From NCBI GenBank assembly GCA_902785055.1, contig CACZXG010000019.1, positions 1 to 33,229 on the forward strand: a stretch of 33,229 nt of DNA, in the 5' to 3' direction. Positions 8,449-16,933 of the stretch are shown piece after piece. The notes beneath the pieces are model-generated. The model searched no databases and was not told where the DNA came from. It saw only the letters and a program-made list of their open reading frames with translations. The DNA is from an uncultured Lachnospiraceae bacterium (GTDB lineage Bacteria; Bacillota; Clostridia; Lachnospirales; Lachnospiraceae). The translations under genes were made by a program, and so were the position numbers. Within the stretch, counting starts at the first letter, position 1; each line of letters starts with the position of its first letter.

Positions 8449-10278
8449 TCAGTTTCCGGCATCAAGTTTCAGGACATTCATGAACGCTTCCTTCGGGATC
8501 TCTACATTTCCGACGATCTGCATTCTCTTCTTGCCTTCTTTCTGCTTCTCGAGCAGCTTTTTCTTTCGGGAAATATCGCCGCCGTAGCACTTGGCCAGTA
8601 CGTCCTTGCGCAGCTGTCTGACAGTCTCGCGGGCGATAATGCGTCCGCCGACCGCCGCCTGGATCGGCACGTCGAAGAGCTGCCTCGGGATCTCCTCTTT
8701 GAGTTTTTCGCACATCTTGCGTCCGCGCTCATAAGCGCCCGCGGCATGCACGATGAAGGAGAGGGCGTCCACAGGCTCCTTGTTCACAAGGATGTCCATC
8801 TTGACCAGCTCGCTGGTCTCATACCCCTTGAGGTCATAGTCGAAAGAGGCGTATCCTCTCGACCTCGACTTGAGCGCATCGAAGAAATCATAGATGATCT
8901 CGTTGAGGGGAAGCTCATATTTGAGCACCGCGCGGGTCGCTTCAATATACTCGGTGTCGAGATAGCGCCCCCGCCTCTCCTGGCACAGCTGCATGATGGG
9001 CCCGATGAACTCCGTGGTCACCATGATCTCAGCACTCACGATAGGCTCTTCCATGTGCTCTATTTTGGCAGGGTCAGGCAGGTTGGACGGATTGGTGAGT
9101 TCGATCATCGTGCCGTCCGTCTTATAGACCTTGTAAACAACGCCGGGCGCTGTGGAAATCAGGTCAAGATCGTATTCCCTCTCCAGGCGCTCCAGGATAA
9201 CTTCCATGTGAAGCAGTCCCAGGAATCCGCAGCGGAATCCGAAACCGAGAGCCAGAGACGTCTCCGGTTCAAAAAACAGAGAAGCGTCGTTGAGCTGCAG
9301 TTTCTCCAGCGCGTCCCGCAGATCCGGATACTTGGCGCTGTCCGCCGGATAGAGGCCGCAGTAGACCATGGGCTGTGCTCTCTTATAGCCCGGAAGGGGT
9401 TCCGCGCAGGGGCGTGTGTGCTCTGTGACAGTGTCACCGACCCGCGCGTCCTTGATGTTCTTAATGGATGCTGTGAAGTATCCGACCTGTCCCGCTGCCA
9501 GCTCGTCGCAGGGGATGAACTGACCGGGGCCGAAATAGCCCACTTCCACAACTTCAACGACCGCTCCGGTCGCCATCATGCGCACCTGCATGCCCTTTTT
9601 GATCACGCCGTCCCGGATCCTGCAAAACACGATGACGCCGCGATAGGAATCATAGAGAGAGTCAAAGATCAGGGCCTTGAGCGGCTCCTCGGCGTTCCCC
9701 TCGGGCGCAGGGATCTTCTCCACCACCGCTTCCAGGACATCCTCAATGCCGATGCCCTGTTTGGCCGAGATCAGAGGGGCGTCCTCCGCCTCAATGCCGA
9801 TCACGTCCTCGATCTCATGCCGCACCTCCTCAGGCATTGCGCTTGGAAGGTCGATCTTGTTGATCACGGGAAATACATCCAGGTCATGTTCAAGCGCCAG
9901 ATAGACATTGGCCAGTGTCTGGGCCTGTATGCCCTGAGTCGCGTCCACGACCAGGATCGCTCCGTCGCAGGCCGCCAGCGAGCGGCTGACCTCATAGTTG
10001 AAATCTACGTGACCGGGCGTATCGATCAGGTTGAAGATGTACTCCACGCCGTCCTTTGCCTTATAGACAAGACGCACAGCCTGGCTCTTGATCGTGATGC
10101 CGCGCTCGCGCTCCAGTTCCATATTGTCCAGGACCTGGTCCTGCATCTCGCGGCTTGTCAGAAGCCCCGTCCTCTCGATCATGCGGTCCGCCAGAGTGGA
10201 TTTGCCGTGGTCGATATGGGCTACGATGCAGAAGTTTCTGGTCCTCTCCCGGATATTGTCGTAGTGATTTGATGCCAT
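8449..10278 (-). CDS. lepA: Translation elongation factor 4 (LepA)
   Basis: LepA is a ribosome-associated GTPase that back-translocates or remodels stalled ribosomes. The 609-residue length is typical. G1 AHIDHGKST is at residues 20-28, followed by [10 protein letters not shown] (switch I side), DTPGHVDF (G3) and NKIDLP (G4). The EF-G-like domains and the LepA-specific C-terminal domain ([20 protein letters not shown]) are all intact. The ATG at 10278 follows an AAAGGA site at slightly long spacing. It starts only 39 bp after the solute-binding lipoprotein gene with no clear terminator between, so it may receive read-through from the transporter operon. Confidence 0.98.
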   Translation of the reverse strand: MASNHYDNIRERTRNFCIVAHIDHGKSTLADRMIERTGLLTSREMQDQVLDNMELERERGITIKSQAVRLVYKAKDGVEYIFNLIDTPGHVDFNYEVSRSLAACDGAILVVDATQGIQAQTLANVYLALEHDLDVFPVINKIDLPSAMPEEVRHEIEDVIGIEAEDAPLISAKQGIGIEDVLEAVVEKIPAPEGNAEEPLKALIFDSLYDSYRGVIVFCRIRDGVIKKGMQVRMMATGAVVEVVEVGYFGPGQFIPCDELAAGQVGYFTASIKNIKDARVGDTVTEHTRPCAEPLPGYKRAQPMVYCGLYPADSAKYPDLRDALEKLQLNDASLFFEPETSLALGFGFRCGFLGLLHMEVILERLEREYDLDLISTAPGVVYKVYKTDGTMIELTNPSNLPDPAKIEHMEEPIVSAEIMVTTEFIGPIMQLCQERRGRYLDTEYIEATRAVLKYELPLNEIIYDFFDALKSRSRGYASFDYDLKGYETSELVKMDILVNKEPVDALSFIVHAAGAYERGRKMCEKLKEEIPRQLFDVPIQAAVGGRIIARETVRQLRKDVLAKCYGGDISRKKKLLEKQKEGKKRMQIVGNVEIPKEAFMNVLKLDAGN

Positions 10279-10317
10279 ATATGTAATGCTGTCCTTTCTT
10301 AGGCTGCCCTTCGGGGC

Positions 10318-12903
10318 TCAGCTGTTCTCGTTGATATAGATCTGGACTCTGCTCTGGATGACTCCCGCTACGTCCCTTGCGCTCTTTTGTCCCTCGAAGA
10401 AGGCCGCCGCCTCTTCGACTATGATATTCTCGACGCTTCTGTCAAAATATGCCTTGCTGCTCAGTCCCCTGAGGAAAGCATAGATCCGGTCGACCTCAGA
10501 ATCAGAGATCCTCGGCAGCTCCACGTTCTCGCCGCCGATGTTCATGATGATATGATCCTCTACTTTCTGTCCGTTCTCGTCCGTATAGTAGAGGGGCTCC
10601 ATTGCCTTGTTGGCCAGCTGGTCCAGCGCGTTGATGCTGACCGGCCAGTACATCTCGATAGAGTTCTGATAGTCATCGAGAAGGAAGCGGCGCACGAAAC
10701 TCCAGCAGGCGTCCTTCTGGTCGGAAGCGGCGTTGACCGCGATCTCAAGCTGCGGGGAGATCGCCGCGGTCCCGGGCGTCTGGGACGGGAAACCGGCCAT
10801 GGTGACCTCTGTGCCGAAATAGCCGTACCGGAGATTTACATACTCATCGAAAGTGCCGACCGACTCTCTTGCGAACAGAGCCGTTCCGTTTCTGTAGAAC
10901 GCCGTCGTGTCCTCCTGCATGCCGGTCTCATCTATTTTGGCAGGGAACTGGCTGACAAATTCAAGCAGACGGATAAACTCGGGCGAATCGAACTTACACT
11001 CGGATTTTTCCCAGTCAATGAACTGGTCTCCGCACAGTTCCAGAGCCTGATAGAGTATATCATCTCTGCTGGAGAGGCCGAACATTCTGCCCTGGGCAAT
11101 GCCCTTGGAAGCAGCGAGCTGATCGGCAAAATCCAGTGTAAAGCCGGAACCGTCTCCGATATCTTCGGTCTTGCCGACTATAGTATTTACATAGAAAGAT
11201 GGAATGACCGCGTATGTTTTGCCATCGCTCTTGAACGCGTCAAACACATTGGTCAGATATTCTTTCCCGGAGATCTCCTCGTCGCTTTCCATATATGAAG
11301 TCAGGTCCTCGAAGACCCCCTTGCTTATGTAGCTGCTGACAGGCATGATCGGGGAGAGGACCAGCACGTCCGGCGCGCTTCCGGATGCGATATCCGTATT
11401 CAGTTTGGTCAGTCCCTCCGATCCGGTCTCTCCGTCGTACTGTGAGTAGTCCACGATGCTGATCCTGACGTCCTGATTCGTTTTATTAAAGGCAAAGACC
11501 TGTTTGCGGACCTCGTAGTCCAGGTAATAGCTGCCAAGCGTGATCGTCTTGCGGTTGGCGACGACTTCCGGATCTACTTTGGAGAGGATCTCCACCACAC
11601 TGCTGCCGGACAGGTCGGCGACGACCGCCGCAAGTTTGCCTTCCTCCATCTCCGCAAGGCCGGTAACTGCCGTGACATCCATGTCCGAATCCACATAATC
11701 GATGACCTTGGTGATGCCGGCGCCGTCCAGGTTCATTCCGTAGATCGCGTTAGCGCCCGCCATGTACAGCTGCCAGGTCTTTCCGGGGAAGACAAAGGAC
11801 ATCCCCGCTTCAGAAGGAACCGGATAACTCTCTCCCGTTTTGCCGGTTTCCAGGTCGATCACCGTGATCTGCTCGCCGGTGCCTCCGTATGTGACGGTCA
11901 CTACCGTTCCGTCCTCGAGCACATAGGGCGTGATGCTCTTTAACTGGTCGTCGGTACTGATAGTCTTAATAAAAGATCCGTCCTCAGCGCTGTAAAGATC
12001 AAGTCCCATGGAAGTGCTCACGATAAGGCCGTCCTTGCTGTAAGCAACACCGTTGACAAAATAGTCCATCCCGCCGTTTTCCGGAACCCGGGCAGGCACT
12101 CTCCAGATTTCCTGTCCGTCGGGTGCAGTACATGAGAGGACATACACGCCCTCTCCGGTCTGGGCGGCGGAAGCCGGATCGGCTTCTACAGCCTCCGAAA
12201 CGATCAGATCTTCCTCGGCGTACGCGTCATCATTGCCCTTGAACTCGTCCGCAGGGGAGGTGATCCCGTCCGTTGCTTCTTCCTGAAGCGCCGGATCATT
12301 GGCAGGAGAGTCTCCGCCCTCTGTATAAAACTCCACGACCTGGTCTTTACCTTCCGCAGCAGGACCTTCTTCCACGACTCCGCCGGGACCTTCTTCCACT
12401 GCCCCGACCGGTCCCTCTTCGACGACTCCTTCAGGTCCCTCTGCGCCTCCGGGGCCGCTCTCATCGCCGCTCCCCGAGGTAAAGCTCAGTGAATCACTAT
12501 TATAGGAAACCATTGCGATATAGTAATTGCCGTCAGAGCCGATATTCATGGCGAGCACATCCTGCATACCGCCTCCGATCAAAAGACTGTACTGCAGATC
12601 CGATCCGTCCGGCGCGAAATTCACCAGCGCATGGGTGCCTGAATCGGAAAAACCGTAGGAATAGCCGGCCGCGTAGATCCTGCCGTCTTTGTACATCAGG
12701 CTTTCCATATTGAAATCGGCGAGAAATCCGTCATTGTCCTGAAGCTCGACAGGCTGGGCGCTGTAGACACAGTCCCCGGATGCGGCGGCTTGAGGACCCC
12801 CGTCCGGTTCTTTTTTGTCACTTCCGCCCTTACCGCATGCCGCCGTGGTCAGAGCCAGCACTGCTGCCATCACCACGCTGATCATCCTGGTATTTAGTTT
12901 CAT
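10318..12903 (-). CDS. Lipoprotein with propeller-like N-terminal region and family 1-type solute-binding domain
   Basis: This 861-residue secreted lipoprotein starts with a signal peptide and a lipobox ending LTTAAC (Cys23), so it should be anchored outside the membrane. Residues about 45-440 contain repeated strand patterns of the DGRIYAAG, SDGNYYIA, SKDGLIVS and LEDGTVVTV type, suggestive of a beta-propeller. Residues about 146-245 are an acidic Gly/Pro-rich insert with an 8-residue repeat. From about 452 to the end it resembles ABC solute-binding proteins (TITLGSYYLDYEVRKQVFAFN; GSAPDVLVLSP; DGKTYAVIPSF). The ATG at 12903 has AAAGGCGG upstream; a longer open frame to 13137 would lose the signal peptide. 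The first 74 bp overlap the preceding gene. Ligand unknown. Confidence 0.85.
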   Translation of the reverse strand: MKLNTRMISVVMAAVLALTTAACGKGGSDKKEPDGGPQAAASGDCVYSAQPVELQDNDGFLADFNMESLMYKDGRIYAAGYSYGFSDSGTHALVNFAPDGSDLQYSLLIGGGMQDVLAMNIGSDGNYYIAMVSYNSDSLSFTSGSGDESGPGGAEGPEGVVEEGPVGAVEEGPGGVVEEGPAAEGKDQVVEFYTEGGDSPANDPALQEEATDGITSPADEFKGNDDAYAEEDLIVSEAVEADPASAAQTGEGVYVLSCTAPDGQEIWRVPARVPENGGMDYFVNGVAYSKDGLIVSTSMGLDLYSAEDGSFIKTISTDDQLKSITPYVLEDGTVVTVTYGGTGEQITVIDLETGKTGESYPVPSEAGMSFVFPGKTWQLYMAGANAIYGMNLDGAGITKVIDYVDSDMDVTAVTGLAEMEEGKLAAVVADLSGSSVVEILSKVDPEVVANRKTITLGSYYLDYEVRKQVFAFNKTNQDVRISIVDYSQYDGETGSEGLTKLNTDIASGSAPDVLVLSPIMPVSSYISKGVFEDLTSYMESDEEISGKEYLTNVFDAFKSDGKTYAVIPSFYVNTIVGKTEDIGDGSGFTLDFADQLAASKGIAQGRMFGLSSRDDILYQALELCGDQFIDWEKSECKFDSPEFIRLLEFVSQFPAKIDETGMQEDTTAFYRNGTALFARESVGTFDEYVNLRYGYFGTEVTMAGFPSQTPGTAAISPQLEIAVNAASDQKDACWSFVRRFLLDDYQNSIEMYWPVSINALDQLANKAMEPLYYTDENGQKVEDHIIMNIGGENVELPRISDSEVDRIYAFLRGLSSKAYFDRSVENIIVEEAAAFFEGQKSARDVAGVIQSRVQIYINENS
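12350..12445 (-). repeat. 24-nt tandem repeat inside the solute-binding lipoprotein gene
   Basis: GGACC/GGTCC marks recur at 12362, 12386, 12410 and 12434, an exact 24-nt spacing. They encode about four copies of an 8-residue unit of the form EGPxGxVE. The unit is in frame, so gain or loss of copies would change linker length without breaking the gene. Confidence 0.75.
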
Positions 12904-14401
12904 ACTGTACCGCCTTTCTCTTATCCCTGATCGTTTCAAAAGGAGTAAGTCCTTTGTCTTCCAGCATGCCCTTTTCAGGACTGCCGCTGCCGGTCTTAAG
13001 GTCAGTTCCCTGAGGCGCTTCAGTCTCTGCTCCTGAAGGCGCGTCCTCCTCCTGGTCCTGTTCTGTTTCCCTGTAATACTCCGGATATTTCTTCCTGGAT
13101 TGTCTTTCATAGACACTGTCCTGCAGATTCCGGACACTTCCGGCCAGCGTCCAGCTCTTGTTCCTGTACCAGTGGATCAGCATCCACAGGAGCAGGAGGA
13201 TCGTCAGAGCGATCAGAATGCACTCCAGAAGAAAGAGCGCAGCGAAGATCGTCTCCCATCCCATGGCAACATTCTCCCAATAGGGATACCTGACTGCCCT
13301 GGTGCGCATTCCAAGTAATGCAAAACTCCGAATGTCCTTGTACAGATTGGGAATTCTGTAGCGGTTGGTATTATCCACTACAATCGCGCCGGAGTCATCT
13401 CCAAACGCCTTTTTCACAGCTGCTGCCGCATACCCGTCGACCGGATTGGGCATCACGATCTCGTAAGTCGTGATCATTCCGGTATCTTTATAGTGGGTGT
13501 TGCCGGTTCCCACATTTTCCATATTCTGCGTGCTGTCGGGGGTATTGCCCTGTGCGTCCCCTGAGTTTGGGGATCCTCCCGAAGAGCCTGTTCCTCCGCT
13601 GCCCGCAGGAGCATCGGATGACTGCGAACCTGAAGTCTGCTTATCTGCCGGTGACTCTGATGCCCGGGCCGGGGCTCCGGCCGGACTGGATGCAGTCCCC
13701 GGTAATGCCTGTGAACCGCCGTCAGATCCGTTTCCGGATCCGCCATATCCAAGCAGCGTCTTGTATTGAACAAAGACTACATAGTCTGACAGTCCTCCCT
13801 CTTTATAGAGGCTGCCCTCCCCCTTTTTGTAAACGCCTGAAACACGCAGGTACATATCCTGAACCCGGACCGTTCTTCCCTCCACGTCAAAAGAGCCAAA
13901 CAGTTTCCAGGCAGTCTCCTCGTCGAGAAGGATCTCATCCTTCATCACGGAATCCGGCAGATAATAGGAACCCGCTGACAGCTTGAGGGGATGGAAGGTG
14001 AAAAACGCGCCTCCTGTTCCTACTGCCTCGACAGTCACTGTCCTGCTTCCCGCCGCCAGGCTGAGTTTCCCGATCCCGCTGTAGCAGTCCTGCCACAGCT
14101 TCGAGTCCTTTCCCTCTGAAGTCTTTTTGATCGAATCCTGGGCAAGAGTCGTATTGATCTTGTATTCCAGATCCTTGATATTTTCTTCCATCAGCGCTTC
14201 TTCCCGGGGAAGAAAGGCGCTTACCTGCGCGCAGCTCTCCGGGGCACCCCATCTGGACGCCTCTCTCTGGTCCTCAAAAGCCAGCGCTTTAATCTCCCGG
14301 AATCCGTGGATCCCCACTGCCGCAATGAGCCACAGGACGCAGACTTTCAGTGCGGTCTTTTTCCAGGGAGTTATCCCGCGCTTTTTCCTCTTAGCGGTCA
14401 C
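12830..14401 (-). CDS. Two-pass membrane protein with MacB-core-like extracellular domain
   Basis: This 523-residue protein has a membrane segment at about 17-33, a large extracellular part, and a second membrane segment at about 384-411 with a charged cytoplasmic tail of about 110 residues. Residues about 120-190 (LPDSVMKDEILLDEETAWKL, then a GRTVRV...LRVSGVYKK pattern) resemble the MacB periplasmic core found in FtsX-type permeases. Residues about 218-300 are a Gly/Ser/Pro/Ala-rich linker. The extra C-terminal helices of a true MacB/FtsX permease are missing. The start is GTG at 14401, overlapping the adaptor stop (GTGA) with GGAGG 10 nt upstream. Function unknown; an accessory to the neighbouring adaptor is inferred. 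Confidence 0.7.
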   Translation of the reverse strand: MTAKRKKRGITPWKKTALKVCVLWLIAAVGIHGFREIKALAFEDQREASRWGAPESCAQVSAFLPREEALMEENIKDLEYKINTTLAQDSIKKTSEGKDSKLWQDCYSGIGKLSLAAGSRTVTVEAVGTGGAFFTFHPLKLSAGSYYLPDSVMKDEILLDEETAWKLFGSFDVEGRTVRVQDMYLRVSGVYKKGEGSLYKEGGLSDYVVFVQYKTLLGYGGSGNGSDGGSQALPGTASSPAGAPARASESPADKQTSGSQSSDAPAGSGGTGSSGGSPNSGDAQGNTPDSTQNMENVGTGNTHYKDTGMITTYEIVMPNPVDGYAAAAVKKAFGDDSGAIVVDNTNRYRIPNLYKDIRSFALLGMRTRAVRYPYWENVAMGWETIFAALFLLECILIALTILLLLWMLIHWYRNKSWTLAGSVRNLQDSVYERQSRKKYPEYYRETEQDQEEDAPSGAETEAPQGTDLKTGSGSPEKGMLEDKGLTPFETIRDKRKAVQYETKYQDDQRGDGSSAGSDHGGMR

Positions 14402-15810
14402 TGCTGCAAATCCTCCGCAAGTCTCACCTGCATGCCGGCAGCCACCGGCTTGGTGGTAGTGGTGATCACATATTCATAGCCGCTCAGGGGCCCTGAAATG
14501 GCTGTCAGAAGATCATCGCTCTCAAGGACCTGTACATCTACTCTGGTCGCGATGTATCTGTTCCCGAGAGGACTCTCTTTACTGCTTACGATCAGAATGA
14601 ACTTGCCGTTATTATCTTCTCTCACGGCGTTGTTGGGAACCGTGAGGTCATAGGTCTTCGTATTCTCTCCTACGGTGAGCTGTACGGTGTCTCCGGCTTC
14701 CACATCCGGGCTCTGGATCTCAAACTTCAATATTTTGCCGCCGGAGCTGTCTGAAGCGTCCGCCGTGATGCTCGCCAGTGTTGCCTTAAAGTCCGAATAA
14801 GCCCACTCATTCTGGGGCTTGGCCTCCATGCCGGTCTTGAGCATCTGCGCCTGTTCCTTGGTGCAGGTGAAACTGACCGTCATCCCTTTCCCCTCGGGCT
14901 GGATCACAGCTCCGACAGTGTCAGAGGAAGTGTTGTCGCCGGCGTTGTAGGCTACAGAGACGACCTTTCCGTCGATCGGCGCCTTGACAGTGGCGCTCTT
15001 TTCCGCTTTTTCGAGACTCTCCACCTTAGCCTGGGCATCTTCCATCGTCTTCTGGATCGATTTGAGTTCCAGTTCCGCCTGAATACTCTTTACCGTAGTG
15101 TCCCTGTTATTGGTCGCTCTGGTCAGTTCTGCTTCGGTCTCCGCTTTATAGGCCTGAGCCTCAGCCAGCTTTTTGGCATCCCTCGCGGCCTGCTTGGCAG
15201 CTTCCTCATCATCTCCCAAAGTGGTAGTATTATTGACCGACCCGTTGAGTCTCTCCACCTCAAGACCCGCTTCCGTATCTTCATAGAGCGCGTCATCGTA
15301 GTCAGAATTTACCTCATCGAGGATCTCCTGCATCTCGTCATCCGTCAGATACTCGCCGTTTCTGATCCTTTCCACCGCGTCGTTGGTCAGGTCTCCGCTG
15401 AACAGGGCTTTCTGGAAATTGGCCTTGGCCTCTTCGTATTCCTTCCTGGCCTCTTTGAGTTCATCGGATTCCGAATCCTGCAGTTCAAAGATCACATCGT
15501 CTTTCTTGACATCGTCACCTGCCCTGACATTGACAGATGCGATCACTCTGCCGTTAGGCGCTTTAACGCTGTAAGGATCTTCCACCTCCGCGACGCCTGA
15601 ACCTCTGACCTTAGGCGTGATGCTTCCCTCCTGCACATACCGGGTCGCCACCTGCGGAAGCGAATAGTTCATGATCGTATTGGAGAAGAAGGTCAGAATG
15701 AGCATGATCGACAAAAAGACAATGGCCAGATTCTTGATCCAATCCTTTCTGGCAGCTGAGCGCTGCATCTGATACCGTTCTCTGTTTTCCTTATCTTCGA
15801 TTTCGTACAT
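14398..15810 (-). CDS. MacA/HlyD-type membrane fusion (adaptor) protein
   Basis: This 470-residue protein has an N-terminal cytoplasmic stretch and one membrane helix at about 26-46. It then has the split biotinyl-lipoyl domain of adaptor proteins: VKAPNGRVIASVNVRAGDDV at about 82-101 and VKAPIDGKVVSVAYNAGD at about 275-292. Between them is a long Ala/Glu/Lys-rich coiled-coil hairpin (about 113-270) interrupted by an acidic segment at 155-187. A beta-barrel and membrane-proximal domain follow. Such proteins normally link an inner-membrane pump to outer layers, as in YknX or MacA. Here the neighbours are importer-type permeases. ATG at 15810; the stop overlaps the next start by 4 nt. Confidence 0.88.
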   Translation of the reverse strand: MYEIEDKENRERYQMQRSAARKDWIKNLAIVFLSIMLILTFFSNTIMNYSLPQVATRYVQEGSITPKVRGSGVAEVEDPYSVKAPNGRVIASVNVRAGDDVKKDDVIFELQDSESDELKEARKEYEEAKANFQKALFSGDLTNDAVERIRNGEYLTDDEMQEILDEVNSDYDDALYEDTEAGLEVERLNGSVNNTTTLGDDEEAAKQAARDAKKLAEAQAYKAETEAELTRATNNRDTTVKSIQAELELKSIQKTMEDAQAKVESLEKAEKSATVKAPIDGKVVSVAYNAGDNTSSDTVGAVIQPEGKGMTVSFTCTKEQAQMLKTGMEAKPQNEWAYSDFKATLASITADASDSSGGKILKFEIQSPDVEAGDTVQLTVGENTKTYDLTVPNNAVREDNNGKFILIVSSKESPLGNRYIATRVDVQVLESDDLLTAISGPLSGYEYVITTTTKPVAAGMQVRLAEDLQQ

Positions 15811-15846
15811 AACCTGTCTACCTCTTTAAAGTGACGGGCACTGACA

Positions 15847-16929
15847 TCATTCCTTGATGCCGCCCTGGTACAGAATTCCTTCCACAAGATACTCTTCGCC
15901 GTAAAGGAAGAAAAGCATCGGCAGGACCATATATATGACAGCTACGGCAAAAGCCAGAGAGATCTCGCCCGCATTGATCCTCGACAAAAATACAGAAAGA
16001 GGATACATCTCTTCATTGTCCAGAAGGATCAGCGGCTGCTCGACCATGTTCCAGTAATCGATGAAGATCAGGATCGCGATCGAGGCCAGGCCTCCTCTGC
16101 AGATCGGCATACAGATCTGTGTGAAGATCTGCCATTCTCCCGCTCCGTCTATGGCCGCCGCCTCATAGAGAGAATACGGTATCCTTCTCATATACTTGGT
16201 AAGCATATACACGGCAAAGGGAGAAAATATACCCGGCAGCCAGATCGCCCATCTGGTTCCTACGATCCCCAGTTCCGAAGTCACCATGTAGTTGGGCACA
16301 AGAGTGACCTGATAGGGCATCAGCATCAATACTATATACAGGAAAAAGATCAGCTGCTTCACCTTCCCGCGGTATCTTGCGAAGCCGAAAGAAGCAAGGG
16401 AAGCCACAAAGAGCTGAAAGACCACGATCGGCACTACGTAGATCACGGAATTCCAGAATTTCATCAAATACTCCGGGCTTTTAAAGAGCACCGTGGCGTA
16501 CTGGCTGAAGGTCACCATATCCGGGATGAACTTGAGGTTCACCACCTCGGAGACAAACACCTTGCCGCCGGAAGTGTTCTGCGCGAAGATCGATCCGTAG
16601 TTGGCACTGATCTCCGACGCGGTCATAAAACTGTTCGTGAAGGTGAGTACTGTGGGCGTCAGAAACAGAAACGCGAAGAAGACCGCGGCGATGGTCCTTC
16701 TCACAGTCTGCCTGCCCTCCGCCCTTCTGCGGTCGCTGATCGCGTCGTACTCTCTGTATTTAGCTTTTTGGGCCTGTTTGACTTTTTTGGCAGGTTCCGC
16801 TGATTTGTCCGGTTCCGCTGTTTTGACCGGTTCCGCATTCAGGGCCGGCACCTCTTTCTTAGCGGTTTCCGCTTCCTTATGCGCGGTCTCTATGGAACCC
16901 TCATTTTTTTTCTTCTTAAATAATCCCAT
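15847..16929 (-). CDS. MalG/CUT1-type ABC transporter permease
   Basis: This is a 360-residue inner-membrane permease of the carbohydrate uptake type. The EAA loop that docks the ATPase is well conserved (EAAAIDGAGEWQIFTQICMP). About six membrane segments follow an unusual charged N-terminal tail of about 75 residues rich in Lys, Ala, Glu and Pro, which includes a six-residue repeat. The frame opens at a TTG (16944), but the ATG at 16929 directly follows TAGGA and lies 4 nt behind the preceding stop, so it is preferred. It partners the permease at 16934-17887. No ATPase gene is nearby; a shared ATPase such as an MsmX-type protein would be needed. Confidence 0.9.
   Translation of the reverse strand: MGLFKKKKNEGSIETAHKEAETAKKEVPALNAEPVKTAEPDKSAEPAKKVKQAQKAKYREYDAISDRRRAEGRQTVRRTIAAVFFAFLFLTPTVLTFTNSFMTASEISANYGSIFAQNTSGGKVFVSEVVNLKFIPDMVTFSQYATVLFKSPEYLMKFWNSVIYVVPIVVFQLFVASLASFGFARYRGKVKQLIFFLYIVLMLMPYQVTLVPNYMVTSELGIVGTRWAIWLPGIFSPFAVYMLTKYMRRIPYSLYEAAAIDGAGEWQIFTQICMPICRGGLASIAILIFIDYWNMVEQPLILLDNEEMYPLSVFLSRINAGEISLAFAVAVIYMVLPMLFFLYGEEYLVEGILYQGGIKE
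16785..16840 (-). repeat. 18-nt in-frame repeat in the MalG-like permease tail
   Basis: GGTTCCGC occurs at 16793, 16811 and 16829, spaced exactly 18 nt apart. In the minus-strand frame it encodes three copies of an AEPxK(T/S)-like six-residue unit in the cytoplasmic N-terminal tail. Confidence 0.7.
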
Positions 16930-16933
16930 ATTC

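Noticed and set aside
7807-10272. 821-residue open frame on the plus strand
   Set aside because: It is antisense to lepA and hemW, whose families are certain; it has no ribosome site and no recognisable domain. It arises from codon bias of the real genes.
12904-13137. Longer start for the solute-binding lipoprotein
   Set aside because: It would place about 78 charged residues ahead of a clear signal peptide and lipobox, and would overlap the upstream gene even further.
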